A DNA stretch of 64,000 nucleotides from Streptomyces sp. QL37 (GCF_002941025.1 NZ_PTJS01000001.1:5151472-5215471), one strand, 5' to 3'; counted from the stretch's first letter, positions 48,460 to 56,941 are shown. Numbers and translations: made by a program. The notes: generated by a model not told the origin, from the sequence alone.

Positions 48460-49416
48460 TCAGTCCACCGTCACGTAATCGGGGCCGGAGTAACGGCCGG
48501 TGCTGAGCTTCTGGCGCTGCATCAGCAGGTCGTTCAGCAGGCTGGAGGCGCCGAAGCGGAACCAGTGGTTGTCCAGCCAGTCCTCGCCCGCGGTCTCGTT
48601 CACCAGGACGAGGAACTTGATCGCGTCCTTGGAGGTACGGATGCCGCCCGCGGGCTTCACGCCGATCTGTACGCCCGTCTGCTCCCGGAAGTCGCGTACG
48701 GCCTCCAGCATCAGCAGCGTGTTCGCCGGAGTGGCGTTGGTCCCGACCTTGCCCGTCGACGTCTTGATGAAGTCCGCGCCGGCCAGCATCCCGAGCCACG
48801 AGGCCCGCCGGATGTTGTCGTACGTGGACAGCTCGCCGGTCTCGAAGATCACCTTCAGCCGCGCGGAGCCGCACTCCGCCTTCACGGCGACGATCTCCTC
48901 GTAGACCTTGAGGTAGCGGCCGGAGAGGAAGGCGCCGCGGTCGATCACCATGTCGATCTCGTCGGCCCCGGCCGCCACGGCGTCGCGGACGTCCGCGAGC
49001 TTGACGTCCAGCGCGGCGCGGCCGGCGGGGAAGGCAGTCGCGACGGACGCGACCTTCACGCCGGAGCCGGCCAGCGCGGCGACTGCGGTCGCCGCCATGT
49101 CGGGGTAGACGCAGACCGCCGCGGTGCGCGGGGTCGTGCGGTCGGTCGGATCGGGGTTGACGGCCTTGGCGGCGAGAGCCCGGACCTTGCCCGGGGTGTC
49201 CGCGCCTTCCAGCGTCGTCAGGTCGATCATCGAGATGGCGAGATCGATCGCGTACGCCTTGGCGGTCGTCTTGATCGAACGGGTGCCGAGGGAGGCGGCG
49301 CGCGCTTCGAGGCCGACGGTGTCGACACCGGGCAGCCCGTGCAGGAAGCGGCGCAGCGCACTGTCGGACGCCGTCGCGTCGGAGAATGCCGGAGCAGTGG
49401 TGGGCATGGTCACCAC
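48460..49416 (-). CDS. deoC: Deoxyribose-phosphate aldolase
   Basis: A 318-residue aldolase that splits 2-deoxyribose 5-phosphate into glyceraldehyde 3-phosphate and acetaldehyde. Motifs: AVCVYPDMAATA, EIDMVIDRGAFLSG, LKVIFETGEL (Schiff-base region), ADFIKTSTGK (catalytic Lys) and GVKPAGGIRT. The length fits eukaryote/actinobacterial DeoC with an N-terminal extension. GTG 49416 is seven bases past TAGATA (49429-49424), consistent with a leaderless mRNA; ATG 49407 is an alternative. The perfect operator palindrome overlaps this promoter. First gene of the deoC-ALDH-ALDH operon. Confidence 0.92.
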   Translation of the reverse strand: MVTMPTTAPAFSDATASDSALRRFLHGLPGVDTVGLEARAASLGTRSIKTTAKAYAIDLAISMIDLTTLEGADTPGKVRALAAKAVNPDPTDRTTPRTAAVCVYPDMAATAVAALAGSGVKVASVATAFPAGRAALDVKLADVRDAVAAGADEIDMVIDRGAFLSGRYLKVYEEIVAVKAECGSARLKVIFETGELSTYDNIRRASWLGMLAGADFIKTSTGKVGTNATPANTLLMLEAVRDFREQTGVQIGVKPAGGIRTSKDAIKFLVLVNETAGEDWLDNHWFRFGASSLLNDLLMQRQKLSTGRYSGPDYVTVD

Positions 49417-49426
49417 ATGAGCATAT

Positions 49427-49438
49427 CTACGCGCGTAG
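49427..49438. promoter_or_regulatory. Nucleoside-regulon operator (deoC operon)
   Basis: Perfect CTACGCGCGTAG palindrome directly abutting and overlapping the deoC -10 element (TAGATA, minus strand, 49429-49424). Binding would exclude RNA polymerase. Confidence 0.7.
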
Positions 49439-49531
49439 CGACCTGTACAGGGGGCTCCCCGCTTCCGCGCCTTCCGCGGACCGGGAGAGGCCTCTCCCCA
49501 CCCCGCCGGACCGTCAGGCAGAATCGGGGCC

Positions 49532-50170
49532 ATGACGAGCCCCACACCCCCCGCCGAGCCCGCCCACGCCGACCGGACCTTCCGGTCGGGCGCCGGGCTG
49601 GTCAGCGGCGTGCTGCTGATCCTGCTGGTCGGCTGGATCGGCGGCGACGCGGTGGTCCAGGGCAAGGGATGGGTGCCTTGGCTGGCGCTGGCCGCGCTGC
49701 TGGCGGTGATCCCGCTGATCGTGGCCTTCACACTGCGCCCGGCCGTCTTCGCCGACGAGGAACGGATCCGGATCCGCAACCCCTTCCGCACGATCGTGCT
49801 GCCCTGGACGGACGTCTCCACCGTGCGCGCCGCGTACTCGAGCGAGGTCTTCACCCACAGCGGCGACAAGTACCAGCTGTGGGCGGTCCCCGTCTCGCTG
49901 CGCGAGCGCAAGCGGGCGGCCAGGAAGGCCACCCAGCAGGCGCACGACGACCCGTACGGCCGGACCTCCGTGCACGCCGACGTCCGCGACACCCAGGCCC
50001 GCGCGGCCGCCGCCGACCAGACGGTGAGCGACCTGAGAGAGCTCGCCGAGGGCGCAGCCGCCCGAAAGGCAGAGGGCACGACCACCGCGTCGGTCCGCTG
50101 GGCCTACGAGGTGATCGCCCCGGCCGTCGTCGGCGCCGTACTGCTCGTGGTGCTGCTGGCGATCGCCTGA
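49532..50170 (+). CDS. PH-domain membrane protein
   Basis: A 212-residue membrane protein: two helices near the N-terminus (LVSGVLLILLVGWIGG, LALAALLAVIPLIVAF), a bacterial PH-like domain (FADEERIRIRNPFRTIVLPWTDVSTVRAAYSSEVFT split over strands) and one C-terminal helix (PAVVGAVLLVVLLAIA). This layout matches the bPH_6 family common in actinomycetes near house-keeping genes; function unknown. A charged helical region (KRAARKATQQAHDD) lies between. Divergent from deoC. Confidence 0.78.
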   Translation: MTSPTPPAEPAHADRTFRSGAGLVSGVLLILLVGWIGGDAVVQGKGWVPWLALAALLAVIPLIVAFTLRPAVFADEERIRIRNPFRTIVLPWTDVSTVRAAYSSEVFTHSGDKYQLWAVPVSLRERKRAARKATQQAHDDPYGRTSVHADVRDTQARAAAADQTVSDLRELAEGAAARKAEGTTTASVRWAYEVIAPAVVGAVLLVVLLAIA

Positions 50171-50282
50171 CCCCCTCGTCGGGAAGTTGCGGACGCTGAA
50201 ATGCCGTCGAAACGGACACGTTCATGTCCCCGACTTCCCGATGACCCTCGCGGCCACCGGTGGGGGGTGGGGGCGGGGGGCG

Positions 50283-51926
50283 TTAGATGGCTGCTGCCGT
50301 GGCCAGGTCGCGTTTGATGCCGGCCAGCAGCTCGGAGGCCCGCAGCCTCGCTTCCGGGAGTGCGGTTGCGTCGGCTACCGGGACCACGACCTCCAGGTAG
50401 CACTTCAGCTTCGGTTCCGTGCCGCTCGGGCGGACGATGACCCTGGCCCCCGTCAGGTGGTAGCGCAGGCCGTCGGTGGGCGGCAGGGCGTCCGTGCCCT
50501 GCGAGAGGTCCTCGGCCGAGGTGACGGGGAGGCCCGCCAGGGTGGTCGGGGGAGTCTCACGCAGACGCCGCATGGCGTTCGCGATGACGGTCAGGTCCTC
50601 GACCCGGACCGACAGCTGGTCCGTGGCGTGCAGGCCGTGCGCGAGTGCCAGGTCGTCGAGCAGGTCGAGGAGTGTGCGGCCCTTCTCCTTGAGCGCGGAG
50701 GCGAGTTCGGCGATCAGCAGCGCGGCGGTGATGCCGTCCTTGTCGCGGACGCCCTCGGGGTCCACGCAGTAGCCGAGCGCCTCCTCGTACCCGTAGCGCA
50801 GACCCTCGACGCGGGCGATCCACTTGAAGCCCGTCAGGGTCTCCTCGTAGCCCAGGCCCGCCTTCTCGGCGATCCGGCCGAGGAGGGAGGACGACACGAT
50901 CGACTCGGCGAGGACTCCGGTGATCCCGCGGTCCACCAGGTGGGCGGCCAGCAGCGCGCCCACCTCGTCGCCGCGCAGCATCCGCCAGCCGCCCCCGGCC
51001 GACGGGTCGGGCACGGCGACGGCGCAGCGGTCGGCGTCCGGGTCGTTGGCGATGACGATGTCCGGCTGCGCCCGGCGCGCGGTCGCGAAGGCGAGATCCA
51101 TGGCGCCGGGCTCTTCCGGGTTGGGGAAGGCGACGGTGGGGAACGCCGGGTCCGGGTCCGCCTGTTCGGCTACGAGCACGGGTTCGGGGAAGCCGGCCCG
51201 GGCGAAGGCGGCCGTCAGGACGGAGGTGCCCACTCCGTGCATCGCCGTGTAGACCGTCCGCGCGGTGCGGGGGGAGCCGGGGCTGAGGACGGCGTCCGTA
51301 CGTTCCAGGTACGCGGCCAGGACCTCGTCGCCCAGGACCTCCCAGCCGGACTCCGGGCGCGGCACACCGTCGAGCGGGCCGACCGCGGCGATCGCGGCGG
51401 CGATCTCCGTGTCGGCCGGGGGCACGATCTGCGAGCCGTCGCCGAGGTAGACCTTGTAGCCGTTGTCGCGCGGCGGGTTGTGGCTGGCCGTGACCTCCAC
51501 GCCCGCGACGGCCCCCAGGTGCCGTATGGCGTACGCGAGGACGGGGGTGGGCAGCGGGCGGGGGAGCACGGCCGCGCGCAGGCCGGCGCCGGTCATCACC
51601 GCCGCGGTGTCGCGGGCGAAGTCGGCGGACTTGTAGCGCGCGTCGTAGCCGATGACGACGAGTCCGCCGGACTGCCCCTGTGCCTTCAGGTACGCCGCGA
51701 GGCCGGCGGCGGCGCGGATGACGACGGAGCGGTTCATGCGCATCGGGCCGGCGCCGATCTCACCGCGCAGGCCGGCCGTGCCGAACTGGAGCGTGCCCGC
51801 GAAGCGGTCCGCCAGCGCGGCCAGGTCACCGGCGTCGATCAGCGCGGCGAGCTCCGCGCGGGTCTCGGGGTCCGGGTCCTCGGCGAGCCAGGTCCTGGCC
51901 TGCGTGATGAGGTCCTGCTGCTGCAC
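50283..51926 (-). CDS. Phospho-sugar mutase (phosphomannomutase/phosphopentomutase type)
   Basis: A 547-residue alpha-D-phosphohexomutase superfamily enzyme. The phosphoserine loop is GVEVTASHNPPRDNGYK, the metal loop is NDPDADRCAVA, the sugar-binding loop is GYEETLTGFKWIA-like and the phosphate-binding end is RPSGTEPKLKCYLEV. The length and the VTASHNP context fit the PGM2/phosphopentomutase-like group. Lying between deoC and the purine nucleoside phosphorylase gene, it could convert (deoxy)ribose 1-phosphate to the 5-phosphate, bridging the phosphorylases to DeoC; mannose or glucose phosphates are alternatives. It has no nucleoside operator of its own. Confidence 0.88.
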   Translation of the reverse strand: MQQQDLITQARTWLAEDPDPETRAELAALIDAGDLAALADRFAGTLQFGTAGLRGEIGAGPMRMNRSVVIRAAAGLAAYLKAQGQSGGLVVIGYDARYKSADFARDTAAVMTGAGLRAAVLPRPLPTPVLAYAIRHLGAVAGVEVTASHNPPRDNGYKVYLGDGSQIVPPADTEIAAAIAAVGPLDGVPRPESGWEVLGDEVLAAYLERTDAVLSPGSPRTARTVYTAMHGVGTSVLTAAFARAGFPEPVLVAEQADPDPAFPTVAFPNPEEPGAMDLAFATARRAQPDIVIANDPDADRCAVAVPDPSAGGGWRMLRGDEVGALLAAHLVDRGITGVLAESIVSSSLLGRIAEKAGLGYEETLTGFKWIARVEGLRYGYEEALGYCVDPEGVRDKDGITAALLIAELASALKEKGRTLLDLLDDLALAHGLHATDQLSVRVEDLTVIANAMRRLRETPPTTLAGLPVTSAEDLSQGTDALPPTDGLRYHLTGARVIVRPSGTEPKLKCYLEVVVPVADATALPEARLRASELLAGIKRDLATAAAI

Positions 51927-51977
51927 GGTGTCCGCCTTTCTGCGGTACGGGGGGTGGGGGCCGCTGCGCGGGGCTGC

Positions 51978-52147
51978 CGGGGGCTCTGCCCCCGGACCCC
52001 CGCGCCTCGAACGCCGGCGGGGCTGGGTCTGGTTGCCCTGTGCCTCGGGAGAGGCGGGGGATCGTCGGGGGCGAGATGCAAGCCGAGCCGGGCAGAATCA
52101 AGCCCCTCCGGCGATTGAGGAGCGGGGTGCGGGGGCGGAGCCCCCGC
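51978..52147. repeat. Streptomyces intergenic inverted-repeat element (REP-like)
   Basis: Two related hairpins, CCGGGGGC/GCCCCCGG (51978-51996) and GCGGGGGC/GCCCCCGC (52129-52147), flank inverted segments: CCTCGAACGCCGGCGGGGCT on the left and AGCCCCTCCGGCGATTGAGG on the right. I recognise the 'GGCG-TTTGAGG' type of dispersed intergenic element frequent in Streptomyces. The right hairpin touches the phosphorylase stop codon and may act as its terminator. Confidence 0.6.
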
Positions 52148-52971
52148 TAGATCCGGTCCAGCACCCGCGCCAGCAGCGCGCCCATCCGGGTCGCCGAGTC
52201 GCGGCCGGCCTGGAGGACCTCCTCGTGGTTGAGGGGTTCACCGCTGAGGCCCGCCGCGAGGTTCGTCACCAGCGAGATGCCCAGCACCTCCGCGCCCGCC
52301 TCACGCGCCGCGATGGCCTCCAGGACGGTGGACATGCCGACCAGGTCCCCGCCCATGGCCCGGACCATGCCGATCTCGGCCGGGGTCTCGTAGTGCGGGC
52401 CGGGGAACTGCACGTACACGCCCTCTTCGAGCGACTCGTCGATCTCCTTGCACAGCGCGCGCAGCCGCGGCGAGTACAGGTCCGTCAGGTCGACGAAGTT
52501 GGCGCCGATGATCGGCGACGCGGCCGTCAGGTTGATGTGGTCGCTGATGAGGACCGGCTGGCCGGGGCGCATGCCCTCGCGCAGGCCGCCGCACCCGTTC
52601 GTGAGGATGACGGTCCGGCAGCCCGCGGAGACCGCCGTGCGGACGCCGTGCGCGACCGCCGCGACCCCCCGGCCCTCGTAGTAGTGCGTACGGCCCAGGA
52701 AGACCAGGGCGCGCTTCTCCCCGATCCGGTACGAGCGGACCGTGCCGCCGTGGCCCTCGACGGCCGGGGCCGGGAATCCGGGCAGCGCGGTGACCGGGAA
52801 CTCGGCCTCCGGGATGCCGAGCGCATCGCCCGCGGGGGCCCACCCGGAGCCCATCACGAGGGCGACGTCGTGGGTATCGGCGCCGGTCAGCTCGCGCAGG
52901 CGGGCGGCGGCGTCGGCAGCGGCGGCGCGGGGGTCGCCCTGGATGTGGTCCGGAATAACAGATGCGTTCAC
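52147..52971 (-). CDS. Purine nucleoside phosphorylase
   Basis: A 274-residue class I (trimeric) purine nucleoside phosphorylase. Motifs: ALVMGSGWAPAG (phosphate loop), LGRTHYYEGRG, LTNGCGGLREGM, ISDHINLTAASPI and FPGPHYETPAEIGMVRAMG (purine and ribose contacts). It cleaves inosine/guanosine and their deoxy forms to base and (deoxy)ribose 1-phosphate, taking the product of adenosine deaminase. GTG 52971 follows TACCCT (52984-52979) by seven bases, so the mRNA is probably leaderless. A perfect operator palindrome covers the -35 region of that promoter. Confidence 0.93.
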   Translation of the reverse strand: MNASVIPDHIQGDPRAAAADAAARLRELTGADTHDVALVMGSGWAPAGDALGIPEAEFPVTALPGFPAPAVEGHGGTVRSYRIGEKRALVFLGRTHYYEGRGVAAVAHGVRTAVSAGCRTVILTNGCGGLREGMRPGQPVLISDHINLTAASPIIGANFVDLTDLYSPRLRALCKEIDESLEEGVYVQFPGPHYETPAEIGMVRAMGGDLVGMSTVLEAIAAREAGAEVLGISLVTNLAAGLSGEPLNHEEVLQAGRDSATRMGALLARVLDRI

Positions 52972-52996
52972 GCGGATGAGGGTAACCGCTGATTCC

Positions 52997-53008
52997 CTAC
53001 GCGCGTAG
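52997..53008. promoter_or_regulatory. Nucleoside-regulon operator (purine nucleoside phosphorylase)
   Basis: Perfect CTACGCGCGTAG palindrome centred over the -35 region of the predicted leaderless promoter of the phosphorylase gene. Confidence 0.7.
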
Positions 53009-53076
53009 ATGTGTCGGCGGAGAGTCTGGCCGGTCACATTCGTATTTTCGTACAGAACGGGTCCGGAGGGCCCGGC

Positions 53077-53514
53077 TCAGCAGGGCCGTTTGCGCAGGTT
53101 CATCACGTAGTCGTGCGGCGCGCCCGCGGACTCGGCGGCGTCCGCCACCTCGCCCAGGTAGCGCGCGGAGGGCAGCCCGCCCTCGTAGCCGTTGAGGACG
53201 TACATCCAGGCCGGCTCCTCGCCGTCCAGCGTGTGCACGCGCACCCGCATGCGCCGGTAGATGTCGAGACCGACACCCTCCCAGCGGTCCATGGAGTCCT
53301 CGTCCATCGGGGCCAGGTCGTACAGCGCCACGAACACCTGGGAACGGGGTGCCTCCACCACCGTGGCCAGTGCGCCCTCCCAGCCCATCTGCTCCCCGCC
53401 GAACGTGAGCCGCCAGCCGTTGAGCCAGCCCGTGCCGCGCAGCGGGGAGTGCGGTGCGCGGCGCGTCATCAGCCGCGCGTCGAGGTTGCCGGCGTACGCG
53501 GCGTAGAGCGACAT
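53077..53514 (-). CDS. Gamma-glutamylcyclotransferase-like protein
   Basis: A 145-residue GGCT-fold protein. The N-terminal YAAYAGNLDARLM corresponds to the YGSN-type substrate loop, and ATVVEAPRSQVFVALYDLAPMDEDSMDRWEG (split here by strand) has the conserved region around the catalytic acidic residue. Such enzymes act on gamma-glutamyl compounds; many actinobacterial members are uncharacterised. It is cytosolic and stands alone, divergent from the flavoprotein gene. Confidence 0.75.
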   Translation of the reverse strand: MSLYAAYAGNLDARLMTRRAPHSPLRGTGWLNGWRLTFGGEQMGWEGALATVVEAPRSQVFVALYDLAPMDEDSMDRWEGVGLDIYRRMRVRVHTLDGEEPAWMYVLNGYEGGLPSARYLGEVADAAESAGAPHDYVMNLRKRPC

Positions 53515-53764
53515 GGGGTCGAGGGTACGGGAGGCGGGGGGAGCGTGCCGGTTCCCGTACGGGAAAGGGCCCGGTCGTGGGCGTCACCCGGCGCCGGAGG
53601 GCGTGGCCCGGCCAGGCCCGTTCCCGTATGGAGGGCCCCGGGGCGAAGCAGCTTGGCGCGTGCGGGACAATGAATTACGTACTGCATACGCCGGGGCGAT
53701 CCCCCGGACCCCCGGCCGGGGCGGCAGACGGCCGTGGGATGACACCACGCGAGGCGGACTTTTC

Positions 53765-55204
53765 GTGACCCGGATCGTGATCATCGGCGGCGGCCCCGGC
53801 GGCTACGAGGCGGCACTGGTCGGCGCCCAGCTCGGCGCGGAGGTGACCGTCGTCGACTGCGACGGCCTCGGCGGCGCGTCGGTCCTCACCGACTGCGTGC
53901 CCTCCAAGACCCTGATCGCGACGGCCGAGGTGATGACCACCTTCGACTCCTCCTACGAGGAACTCGGCATCATCGTCGCCGACGACACCCCGCACATCGA
54001 GCAGGCCGCCCGGGTCGTCGGCGTGGACCTCGGCAAGGTCAACCGGCGTGTCAAGCGCCTCGCGCTCGCCCAGTCCCACGACATCACCGCCTCCGTCACC
54101 CGCGCGGGCGCCAGGGTCATGCGCGGCCGCGGCCGGCTGGAGGGCCTCCAGGCCGCCGACGGGTCCCGGCAGGTCGTGGTCACCGCAGCCGACGGCACCG
54201 AGGAGCGGCTCACCGCCGACGCGGTGCTGATCGCGACCGGCGGCCACCCCCGGGAGATCCCGGACGCCCTGCCCGACGGTGAGCGCATCCTGAACTGGAC
54301 CCAGGTCTACGACCTCGACGAGCTCCCCGAGGAGCTCATCGTGGTCGGCTCGGGCGTCACCGGCGCCGAGTTCGCCGGCGCCTACCAGGCGCTCGGCTCG
54401 CGCGTCACGCTCGTCTCCTCCCGCGACCGGGTGCTCCCCGGCGAGGACCCGGACGCCGCCGCCGTCCTGGAGGACGTCTTCCGGCGCCGCGGCATGAACG
54501 TCATGGCCCGCTCCCGCGCCCAGTCCGCCAAGCGCGTCGGCGACCGCGTCGAGGTCACGCTGGCCGACGGCCGCGTCATCACCGGCACGCACTGCCTGAT
54601 GGCGGTCGGCGCGATCCCCAACACCGCGGGCATGGGCCTGGAGGAGTCCGGGGTCCAGCTCAAGGAGTCCGGGCACATCAGGACCGACCGGGTCTCCCGC
54701 ACCAGTGCGCCCGGTGTGTACGCCGCGGGTGACGTCACCGGGGTCTTCGCGCTGGCCTCGGTCGCCGCGATGCAGGGCCGGATCGCGATGTACCACTTCC
54801 TCGGCGACGCGGTGGCGCCGCTGAACCTGAAGACGGTCTCGGCGAACGTCTTCACCGACCCCGAGATCGCCACCGTCGGTTACAGCCAGTCGGACGTCGA
54901 CTCCGGCAAGATCGACGCCCGTGTCGTGAAGCTGCCGCTGCTGCGCAACCCGCGCGCCAAGATGCAGGGCATCAGGGACGGCTTCGTCAAGATCTTCTGC
55001 CGGCCCGGCACCGGCATCGTGGTCGGTGGCTGCGTGGTCGCCCCGAGGGCCAGCGAGCTGATCCACCCCATCGCGCTCGCCGTGGACAACAACCTGACGG
55101 TGGAGCAGATCGCCAACGCGTTCACCGTGTATCCGTCCCTCTCCGGCTCGATCGCCGAAGTGGCCCGGCAGCTGCACACCCGTAAGACCGAGGGCGAGGC
55201 GTAG
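53765..55204 (+). CDS. LpdA-type NAD(P)H-quinone dehydrogenase (flavoprotein disulfide reductase family)
   Basis: A 479-residue two-dinucleotide-binding flavoprotein. The FAD site is RIVIIGGGPGGYEAAL, the NAD(P) site is LIVVGSGVTGAEFAGAY, the second FAD motif is APGVYAAGDVTG, and the dimerisation domain follows. The redox-active Cys pair is incomplete: SVLTDCVPSKT keeps only the second Cys, and the C-terminal His-x4-Glu of lipoamide dehydrogenases is absent. This matches Mycobacterium tuberculosis LpdA (Rv3303c), a quinone reductase rather than a lipoamide dehydrogenase. GTG 53765 gives the normal N-terminus. A 14-bp terminator follows. Confidence 0.88.
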   Translation: MTRIVIIGGGPGGYEAALVGAQLGAEVTVVDCDGLGGASVLTDCVPSKTLIATAEVMTTFDSSYEELGIIVADDTPHIEQAARVVGVDLGKVNRRVKRLALAQSHDITASVTRAGARVMRGRGRLEGLQAADGSRQVVVTAADGTEERLTADAVLIATGGHPREIPDALPDGERILNWTQVYDLDELPEELIVVGSGVTGAEFAGAYQALGSRVTLVSSRDRVLPGEDPDAAAVLEDVFRRRGMNVMARSRAQSAKRVGDRVEVTLADGRVITGTHCLMAVGAIPNTAGMGLEESGVQLKESGHIRTDRVSRTSAPGVYAAGDVTGVFALASVAAMQGRIAMYHFLGDAVAPLNLKTVSANVFTDPEIATVGYSQSDVDSGKIDARVVKLPLLRNPRAKMQGIRDGFVKIFCRPGTGIVVGGCVVAPRASELIHPIALAVDNNLTVEQIANAFTVYPSLSGSIAEVARQLHTRKTEGEA

Positions 55205-55224
55205 CACGCGCTGCTCACACCGAC

Positions 55225-55258
55225 GACGGGGCCCCCTATACCACTAGGGGGCCCCGTC
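55225..55258 (+). terminator. Terminator hairpin after the flavoprotein gene
   Basis: A 14-base perfect stem (GACGGGGCCCCCTA, 55225-55238, with 55245-55258) and 6-base loop, 21 bases past the stop. Confidence 0.75.
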
Positions 55259-55327
55259 TGTGTGCAACTTCGCTTATTCGGCGCAAACTGCTGAAAAGCA
55301 ACCTACGGCCAGGTTACTGTCAGTTTC

Positions 55328-56293
55328 GTGTTCGCTGCAGAACGTCGTCAATTGATCCTCGAAATGGTGCGCGCCAACGGGGCGGTATCGCTCCGTGAGC
55401 TCGCCCGCGTCGTCCAGACCTCCGAAGTGACCGTACGGCGGGACGTGCGGGCACTGGAGGCAGAAGGACTCCTGGACCGCCGCCACGGCGGTGCGGTCTT
55501 GCCGGGCGGTTTTACGCGGGAGTCCGGCTTTCCGCAGAAATCCCATCTCTCCACCGCGGAGAAGACGGCCATCGCCGACCTGGCGGCCGGCCTGGTCGGT
55601 GAGGGCGAGGCCATCGTGGTCGGCGCCGGAACGACCACGCAGGAGCTGGCCCGCCGGCTCGCGCGGGTGCCCGGTCTGACCGTGGTCACCAACTCGCTGC
55701 TGGTCGCCCAGGCGTTGGCCCATGCCAACCGGGTGGAAGTGGTGATGACGGGCGGCACCCTGCGCGGGAGCAACTACGCCCTCGTGGGCAGCGGTGCCGA
55801 GCAGTCCCTCCAGGGGCTGCGGGTGAGCCGCGCCTTCCTCTCCGGCAGCGGGCTGACCGCGGAGCGCGGGCTCTCCACGTCCAACATGCTCTCGGCGAGC
55901 GTGGACCGGGCGCTGGTGCAGGCCGCGGCCGAGGTGGTGGTCCTCGCGGACCACACGAAGCTCGGCTCCGACACCATGTTCCAGACGGTTCCCACGGAGC
56001 TGATCACCCGTCTGGTGACGGACGAGCCGCCGGTCCACGACGAGCGCGCGGCCACGGAGCTCCAGGCCCTGGCCGACCAGGGCGTGGAGATCACGGTGGC
56101 GGGGCCCGACACGGAGTCCGGGGGAGACCCCCTGCCACCGGGACGGCAGACACGGCAGGACATGCCGCTGCCGGGACAGCGGCGTACGCAGGGCGGTCAT
56201 GGAGGCCCGGGAGGGCTCGGCCCGCAGCTGCGGAGCGCCGCAGCTCTGGCGGAGGGGCCGGTGGGCCGCGTCGCGGACATGCGGCGCCGGTGA
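55328..56293 (+). CDS. DeoR/GlpR family transcriptional regulator
   Basis: A 321-residue DeoR-type regulator. The helix-turn-helix is RRQLILEMVRANGAVSLRELA with VTVRRDVRALEAEGLLDRRHGGA, and the sugar-phosphate-sensing domain has VGAGTTTQELARRL, VVTNSLLVAQAL and LADHTKLGSD. Family members usually respond to phosphorylated sugars. The C-terminal ~60 residues are low-complexity and unusual. GTG 55328 may be leaderless, lying close to a TTACTGT element. It is a candidate, by proximity only, for the repressor of the nucleoside operators; its own upstream region has no such palindrome. Confidence 0.88.
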   Translation: MFAAERRQLILEMVRANGAVSLRELARVVQTSEVTVRRDVRALEAEGLLDRRHGGAVLPGGFTRESGFPQKSHLSTAEKTAIADLAAGLVGEGEAIVVGAGTTTQELARRLARVPGLTVVTNSLLVAQALAHANRVEVVMTGGTLRGSNYALVGSGAEQSLQGLRVSRAFLSGSGLTAERGLSTSNMLSASVDRALVQAAAEVVVLADHTKLGSDTMFQTVPTELITRLVTDEPPVHDERAATELQALADQGVEITVAGPDTESGGDPLPPGRQTRQDMPLPGQRRTQGGHGGPGGLGPQLRSAAALAEGPVGRVADMRRR

Positions 56294-56317
56294 GGACGTA
56301 GAAGGGCGGAGGCCCCG

Positions 56318-56941
56318 TCAGTCGCCCCTCGGAGCCGACGGTGCGGGGTCGGAGGGGTCGGCCGGGTCGGCCTTCAGGCCGCGGAGCGTCAGCCGCAGCA
56401 GGCGGTCGGCCAGGGCGGGGTCGGACGGGGTCTGTTCCGCTGCCAGCGCGATCGCGTTCGTCAGCTGGAGAAGGTCGTCGATCGACACATCCGCCCGCAC
56501 CGAGCCGCTCGACTTGGCTCGCGCAAGCAGCCGGTCCCCGGCCTGGCGCAGCGGCACATGGCAGGAGGTCAGTGCCGAAGTCCTGTCCCCGGAAGCCGAC
56601 ATGAGCGCCTGTGCCAGCCCGTGGTACTCACCCGCGTGGGTGACGATCGCACCCAGCCACTCCACCAGCGCGGCGCAGGGCCGGTCGGACCGTGCCAGTT
56701 CGCGGGAGCGGTCCAGCAGCGCGGTCAGGGCCTCCTGGAACACCGCGTTCATCAGGGCCTGGCGGTTCGGGAAGTGCCGGTACAGCGTGCCGATGCCGAC
56801 GCCCGCCCGCCGGGCGATGTCCTCCAGCGAGGCATCCGTGCCGTGCGCGGCGAAGGACACCCGGGCCTCGCCCAGCAGCCGGTCGTAGTTGCGGCGCGCG
56901 TCGGCGCGCATCGGCCGTGCCGGTGTCGGTGCCGTGCTCAT
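56318..56941 (-). CDS. TetR family transcriptional regulator
   Basis: A 207-residue TetR regulator: LLGEARVSFAAHGTDASLEDIARRAGVGIGTLYRHFPNR is the helix-turn-helix (split across helices 1-3), followed by a helical ligand-binding domain. ATG 56941 has GGGTGAGGG upstream; GTG 56950 is an alternative. It lies downstream of accA2 on the same strand, separated by a strong 17-bp terminator, so it is expressed separately. Target unknown. Confidence 0.87.
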   Translation of the reverse strand: MSTAPTPARPMRADARRNYDRLLGEARVSFAAHGTDASLEDIARRAGVGIGTLYRHFPNRQALMNAVFQEALTALLDRSRELARSDRPCAALVEWLGAIVTHAGEYHGLAQALMSASGDRTSALTSCHVPLRQAGDRLLARAKSSGSVRADVSIDDLLQLTNAIALAAEQTPSDPALADRLLRLTLRGLKADPADPSDPAPSAPRGD

